Source of the DNA: Edaphochlamys debaryana
Lineage: Eukaryota; Chlorophyta; Chlorophyceae; Chlamydomonadales
Length of the DNA: 64,000 nucleotides
Assembly: GCA_016858145.1 (NCBI GenBank)
Contig: JAEHOE010000034.1
Span: forward strand, 558,001 to 622,000
Direction of reading: 5' to 3'
Position numbers and translations under genes: made by a program. This document shows positions 58,769-64,000 of the stretch, in pieces. A model generated the notes under the pieces. It saw only the letters and a program-made list of their open reading frames with translations, was not told the DNA's origin and ran no database searches. Position 1 is the stretch's first letter. Each line of letters begins with the position of its first letter.

Positions 58769-59578
58769 GCGGCAGGCGGGCGACTGGAGCGGACAGAGCT
58801 GGGCCGACAGCTTCGGGCGGGGAGGCTGGGGCTGGGGCCGGCGGAGCGTGGGGCTGACTGGAGAGTGGCGGAGATGGGAGGAGCTGCGGAGCGAGGAGGA
58901 GCTAGCGGTGGGGAACCGCGAGGGGTAGGGCCGGAGGGGCGCGGGACGAGAACGTGACCACGCGAGGAGCGGGAGCCAAGGGCAGGGCACGAGGGCCGGG
59001 GCTACAGCAGTGGTAGCAGGGCCGAGGCCGTGACCCCTGGGCGCTTGTTCGGGTGCCAGGCGGGGGCGCGGGGCCCCTAGCTGTAAGCACTTGGTTGCCT
59101 CTGGTCCGCCGGCAGGAGAGAGTGAGGGAGGGGCTCTGTGCTCGCAGGGGCCGTGCGGCCGAAGGGAGGGGCGGCCCAGAAGGCGGCAGGACAGGGCAGG
59201 CATGCCCAGCGCAGTCCATGCACTCTGCCGTGCAAACGGCGGGCCCAGGCAAAGCTTTGCACGACGAGACGGAGTGACCCGCTCAGCAGCCACTGCCTGC
59301 ACTGACCTGGGAGCCATCGCCCAGCTCTCCAGACCGCGAGCAAAGCACACGCGGAGGAAGAGCAGTTCCTTAATTCTTTTGCGCAACGTGGTCGACACTC
59401 CTCCGGTAGCCACAGGCTTGCTTCCTGCAATCGGTGCTACCGCAAAGCTAGCGCAACAACGGCCGAGTATCGCTTTCCGGCAGGGTAGTTTGTAAACACG
59501 CGGCACCAGGCACAGCCTCCCGCGACGATTTGGAGTCCCGGATCGCTTCCTATTAACCTCACGGTAACTCACGCAGCG
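58769..59578. other. Intergenic region between plastid-protein gene and F-box/LRR gene 2
   Basis: No gene is supported. A 352-codon open frame on the minus strand covers most of it but shows no domain. TGTAA at 59082-59086 is a likely polyadenylation signal, and 59131-59160 is a copy of a short dispersed repeat. Confidence 0.4.
59082..59086 (+). terminator. Candidate TGTAA polyadenylation signal
   Basis: TGTAA lies about 315 nt past the stop of the plastid-protein gene, within the usual range for algal 3' UTRs. Confidence 0.4.
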
Positions 59579-62500
59579 ATGGAGGGGCCGGTCGTCGCTG
59601 CAGAAATGTCGCCCAGCCCGGAATGCCCATGCGACCCGTCGCCGCTGCTGGCGCTGCCGCACGGCTGCCTGGCGGTCTGCATCCAAGCCCTACCGCTGCG
59701 CACCGCTCTGGTGAGCTGAAGGCGCTGGCAAACCCTGGCATGCACACGTCGGTTTGGCCCCCCCACCCCCCTCCCTGTCTTGGCCCGCGCCCCGCCCCAC
59801 CCGCGCTTCCCGCCACACCCGCAATGTTCCTCGCGCCGTCCGCCCAACTCCACCCCACTCCACCCCACACCAACCCCAACCCGAAGCCTCCGTTGTGCAC
59901 ACCAGAACTCGGAACTGCCCCCACCCCCCCCTCAGGTCCTGGCCACCGCGTGCCGCGAGCTGCGTGCGGCGGTGGCGGCCGACTGCCTCCGCCACGTCAG
60001 CAGCCTGGACCTCAACACGCTCTCCGGCGCGGGCACCGCCGAGGCCCTGGCCTGGGCCTTCCGCTCCGAGAGCCTGCCGGGGCTCAAGGCCGTGTCGGCG
60101 TCGGGTGAGGGGGTGGGGGTGGCGGGAGGGAGGGGAGGGGGGCAGGCTGGTGAGGGGAGGGGCCGGGGGAGGGCCGAGGCGGAGGGAGGGGGCACCGCGC
60201 TTGGCGTGGCTGGTGGTCAGGACAGGTGCGCGCTTTGCAGCTCGGCAGCACTGCCGGTGCCTTGCCATCCGCGCTCCACCCACCCCATTCGCCCCTTCCC
60301 TTCCCTTCCCTTCCCGCCCCTCCCTTTCCCCCCCAGGCGCCGCCTGCCTGGACGCGCTCATGACCGTGTGTGCCCTGCCCGCCTCCCGCCGCCGCCTGGG
60401 CGCCCTCACCTCCCTGTGCCTGGACTCCCTGCGGCAGCTGCAGGACGCACACGTGGCAGCGCTGGCGGAGGCCTGCCCAAGTGAGCGACAGTAGTAAGGG
60501 TGGGGTGTGGGAGGCGGGGGTGGAGTTCGGGAGGCAGGGTAGGTGCTGGGCTGTGGGAGCACTGGTGCCGGCCGGTGGATCGAGGCCCTTTCGTGGCCTC
60601 CCTTCCCCTTGCCCTCCTCACCCTCTACCGCCAAACAAAGCTCCCCTACCTTTACCCCCCTCTCCCATCTCTCCCTACCTCCCTCCATCCCCCAGACCTG
60701 GAGGTCCTGTCCCTGCCCAAGTGCGCCAAGCTGGGCGACGCAGCCGCCCTGGCCGTGGGGGCCCGCCTGCCCCGCCTGAGGGTGGCGGGGTGCGCCGACT
60801 GGACCGCGCTCAGCGACGCAGGGGTGGCGGCCATTGCGGCGGGGTGCCGGGGGCTGGAGGAGATCACGCTGGACGGCTGCCTAAGGGTGCGTGCGGGCGT
60901 GCGGCGCGTGCTGGGGATTGGGGTGCTGTGCAAGGCGTGCGGGTGGTGCTGTGTGCTGTGCAGGTTGTGCTGCGGGGCGTGCGGGGCGTGCTGTGTGGCG
61001 CGGCGCCAGCGAGTCGGGATTGGGGCTCCGGGCGGATGATCAATGGCTCCAGAACAAGCAGTGGCTCTGGTCAGCTGAGCCTGAGCCCCCGCCCGCAACC
61101 CCACCCTCACCCGCAGGTGGGCTCCGAGGGGCTGTCGGCCCTGGCCCGGCTGTGCCCCCGCCTGCGCCGCGTGTCCATCGCCAAGAGCTACTCGGTCACG
61201 GATGTGGCGCTGGCGGCGCTGGGGGCCAGCGAGGCGGCGACCAGCGGCTGCCTGCAGGTGGGGCCCTGCCTGGTCCCGCCGTGGGCCCGGCCTGGGCCCG
61301 GCCTGGGCCCGGCCTGGGCCCCGCGGTCGTGTGCGTGGTTGTACCTCGGCGTGGTGGTTCAAGTCCTGTGTCCTGTGCCGTGGCCCCCATGGCCCCCTTT
61401 GCTACACGCAGGGCAGTTCTCAAAGGCGGCGGCCTTGGCATCTAGAGTGACATGCCCTCGTATGCGGAGGTTCACCCGCTGCACCCGTGCGCCCTCACCC
61501 CCTCAGGAGGTGATCCTGCGCCAGTGCCCCCGTGTGGCCAGCCCGGGGCTGCTGAGCCGCTGCGCGCAGCTCACCACCCTCGACCTGAGCGGCTGCCCGC
61601 GGGTGTGTGGGTGTGGAGGGGGAAGGAGGGGGAGGGGACGCAGCGGCCGGGGTCGTGGTGCGGCATCACCCCAACGGTGCCTGACTCCATCCCTCCCACC
61701 CCCCTGCCTGCCTCCCCCACCAGGTTGACACGTCCAGTCTGTCCCCGCTGCTGTCCGGCTGCGGCCCCTCGCTGGCCACCCTGCGCCTGCACGGCTGTGT
61801 GGGCGTGGGCGGGGAGGCGCTGGCGGGGGTGGGCCACTGCTGCCCGGGGCTGCGCTGCCTGGACGTGAGGGGGCTGGCGCTGACGGACGCACACCTGCTG
61901 GAGCTGGTAGGGTGGGGTGGGCGGGGTGGGGCAGGAGGTGGTTGTGGAGGGCGTAGGGTTCAGAAGGGGCGGGGGGGGAGTGAGATAAGGGCTGGGGCTG
62001 ACACCCGGAGGATCTTCGTGGTGGGGGCTGGTGGGGGCTTCGCAGGCGGCTGCAAGACGGTGGTGTCTTGTGGCACCGCCATGTGCCGCCGGTGCTGATG
62101 CCGCCGCATTGAGACCATCACCACTCCTGCCCCTGCCCCACCCCCCAGGCCAAGGAGTGCACCTCGCTCCGCTCCCTCACGCTCGCATGGTGCACCAAGC
62201 TCACGGACACAGGCCTGTGCCCCCTGCTCGAGAGAAACCCGGAGCTACAGGTACGAATGTACGGCACGACACCCGGTGCTGCCCAGGCGCCGGCACCGGC
62301 CTAGGTGACTCCCCGCCCGCCCCCCTAAACCCACCGTACACGGCCGTACGCCGCCACAACGTACATCCCACACCGGAAACCCCAACCGAAACCCAGCGTA
62401 ACCGAAACCGCAGGACGTGGACATCGAGGCGCTGTACAACCTGTCGGACCTCGCCCTGGCCACCCTGGCGGCCGCCGCCCCGGGGCTGCGGCGCCTGGTG

Positions 62501-62937
62501 GTGCGCATGTGCCACCGCCTGAGCCCGGACGCCATCGTGGCGCTGGTGGCTGTGTCCACGGAGCTGAGGGCTCTGGCGGTAAGAAGGGGGGGACGGAGAA
62601 GAAAAGGGTCCGGATGGAAATTGTGTTTTGGCGTGTCCTCGGTGTGTCCGTGGGGGTGCGGGGTGCGGGTCGTAGCACTCGTGGCTGGAAGGATGGGGAG
62701 AGGGTGGGGTTGTGTTCTGGCGCCGGCGTGTCAGGGGTGTGGGGTCGATGCAGTCGTGGCGCTGGTGGCTGTGGCGACGGAGCTGCGTCCCCTCCCCCAA
62801 CAGTTTCGCCCACCGCCCCCATCCTCCCTTCATCCCCATATATCCCCCAGATCAGCGGCATCCTGGACGATGCGGGGACCACGGCGCTGGTGGCCCGAGT
62901 GAGGCGGACGCGCCCCGCCTGCGCCTTGCACTGGTGA
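59579..62937 (+). CDS. F-box/LRR protein of the FBXL/AMN1 type (10 exons)
   Basis: Exons: 59579-59710, 59936-60104, 60337-60480, 60696-60886, 61117-61257, 61507-61602, 61724-61906, 62149-62250, 62414-62578 and 62851-62937. All phases agree, giving 469 residues. Residues ~25-60 are F-box-like: LLALPHGCLAVCIQALPL, then LVLATACRELRAAV. Cysteine-containing LRRs follow, one or two per exon: LEVLSLPKCAKLGDAA, LEEITLDGCLR, EVILRQCPRVASPGLL, LTTLDLSGCPR, LRLHGCVGVGGEAL and LRSLTLAWCTKLTDTGL. This is the pattern of FBXL/AMN1 proteins, which bind substrates for SCF ubiquitin ligases or regulate mitotic exit; the substrate is unknown. It is a different LRR subtype from the array family and from the 13-exon gene. 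The C-terminus is short and basic. Confidence 0.85.
62745..62789 (+). repeat. Degenerate copy of the end of exon 9 inside intron 9
   Basis: GTCGTGGCGCTGGTGGCTGTG and ACGGAGCTG repeat the end of exon 9 (about 62530-62568), encoding VVALVAVATEL against IVALVAVSTEL. It has no flanking splice sites in proper position. Confidence 0.75.
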
Positions 62938-64000
62938 CGCATGCATGCTCCGCCCTCTCGTGCGGCGGGAGGCGCCCTGCCCTGTGACGAGGCACACCCC
63001 GCCCTCCCTCCCCTCTCCCGGTGAAGCGGGCATCTATCACTCCTCTCGTGTGGTGGGTGGCGGGGTGCGGCGGGAGAGGCCTGACGATGCTAGGAGGGTG
63101 GCGGCGAGTGATGAGATGATGTGACGAGGCAAGCCAGGCGACATGGTGTGATGTGTTCGTTGCGCAGAGGAGGGGGGGGGTCATGTGTCTATCCTTGCCG
63201 AGCGGCTTGAGGTGCTTGGTGGCGGGGCCCTTGTGGGCCGGGATGGCCGAATGCCGAGGTCTACCCGCACCCAGTGGACTCCTGGGCGGTACCCGCAGCT
63301 CAACTCGTCGCTTTATTTCCGGTTGGAAGGCCAGACCCGGCTGGCTGCACGTTGCATTTACCCAATGGGGACCCTCATGGAGCAACCTGGCAGATTGAAG
63401 GCGATTGGCGACTCGTCCAGATCTGGATCTGGATTGTAACATTGGTAAACCCCTGGATGGGAGGGGCTTCGGCCCTGCTCGGATCTCGTCACCCATGCTT
63501 GCATGCGCCTCGGCACATGGCGGTAAATCCCTCTCGCGCCTGACCTTGCCACAATCGCACACACACCGCGCTTGCACAAATCAGGCTTACCGACCCTCAC
63601 ATATAGGTACACATCGTACGTTCTAGCGTCCGAGCTGTAGTCTTTGTAGCCCTCTCTGGCATCTCATCTGGGGCCGCGTACCCCAAGCGTCCCATCACGT
63701 GCCAAGCCATGCCCCAAACACACACGCCCCCCTGCCGCCCTTGTTCTCGTCAAACCCCCATGCGGCCTCCTGCCAGGTTATTTTCTCGTCAAACCCCCAG
63801 TGTTCATGCTTGGCATGGCCACGCTATGCCGCCCACTGCATTAGCTCCATGCCAGATGCCATCGAATTCAGGCTCTGACTGCCCCAGCTGCTAGCGTGGT
63901 CGACGCCTGCTGTAATAACGGACACCATACGTCCTAGGCCTCACCAAGTGCACAATACCTCTATTACACCTGCTCCTTGGCTTACAGTCCGCGGCGGCGG
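62938..64000. other. 3' flank of F-box/LRR gene 2, non-coding
   Basis: No gene is supported. TGTAA occurs at 63435-63439, about 500 nt past the stop. TTTTCTCGTCAAACCCCCA or its 5'-shortened form occurs twice, near 63743 and 63780. Confidence 0.4.

Noticed and set aside
58628..59686. 352-codon open frame on the minus strand
   Set aside because: It overlaps the end of the plastid-protein gene and the start of the F-box/LRR gene, shows no domain, and GC-rich DNA often has long open antisense frames.

Overview
The window looks like nuclear DNA of a GC-rich green alga, probably of the Chlamydomonadales (the group of Chlamydomonas, Gonium and Volvox). The genes are dense in introns. Donors are mostly GTGAG, GTGCG or GTGGG, and acceptors follow C-rich pyrimidine tracts. 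Several genes have a TGTAA motif downstream, the usual algal polyadenylation signal. Proteins are rich in Ala, Gly and Arg, and one is a clear plant-lineage chloroplast-type protein. I see no bacterial, phage or CRISPR sequence. The species cannot be named from this window alone.

Left part (1-26.3 kb): a tandem array of two families. Family one is ankyrin-type proteins with an F-box-like start (679-3136 and 16943-19310; a third copy lies apart at 51599-53661). Family two is five F-box-like/leucine-rich proteins with the same three-exon layout (4133, 8444, 12935, 20780 and 24089). Members of both families share one ~250-bp upstream cassette carrying two E2F-type sites, and five units also keep a relic of the 3' end of an ankyrin gene upstream. 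This suggests one ankyrin-plus-LRR unit that was duplicated and eroded repeatedly. Several members carry lesions: an in-frame TAG, a frameshift, and a 616-bp internal duplication with an inverted junction.

Middle part (27.5-50.9 kb): single-copy housekeeping-type genes, all assembled here exon by exon with matching splice phases. They are an OTU-type deubiquitinase with a possible organelle presequence (minus), a 13-exon F-box/LRR protein with an NLS-like start (plus, divergent from the OTU gene), the Golgi GTPase RAB6 (minus), a short-chain dehydrogenase (minus), a zinc-finger protein (plus, divergent from the dehydrogenase) and a small coiled-coil protein (plus).

Right part (51.6-63 kb): the third ankyrin gene, a 13-exon gene for a predicted chloroplast helical protein, and a 10-exon F-box/LRR gene of the FBXL/AMN1 type.

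One theme is ubiquitin: ten F-box-like genes and one deubiquitinase lie in 64 kb. A second theme is local copying: short exon-edge segments are repeated inside neighbouring introns in three genes, and one whole dehydrogenase exon is repeated outside its gene. All exon models come from reading frames and splice motifs only, without transcript data.
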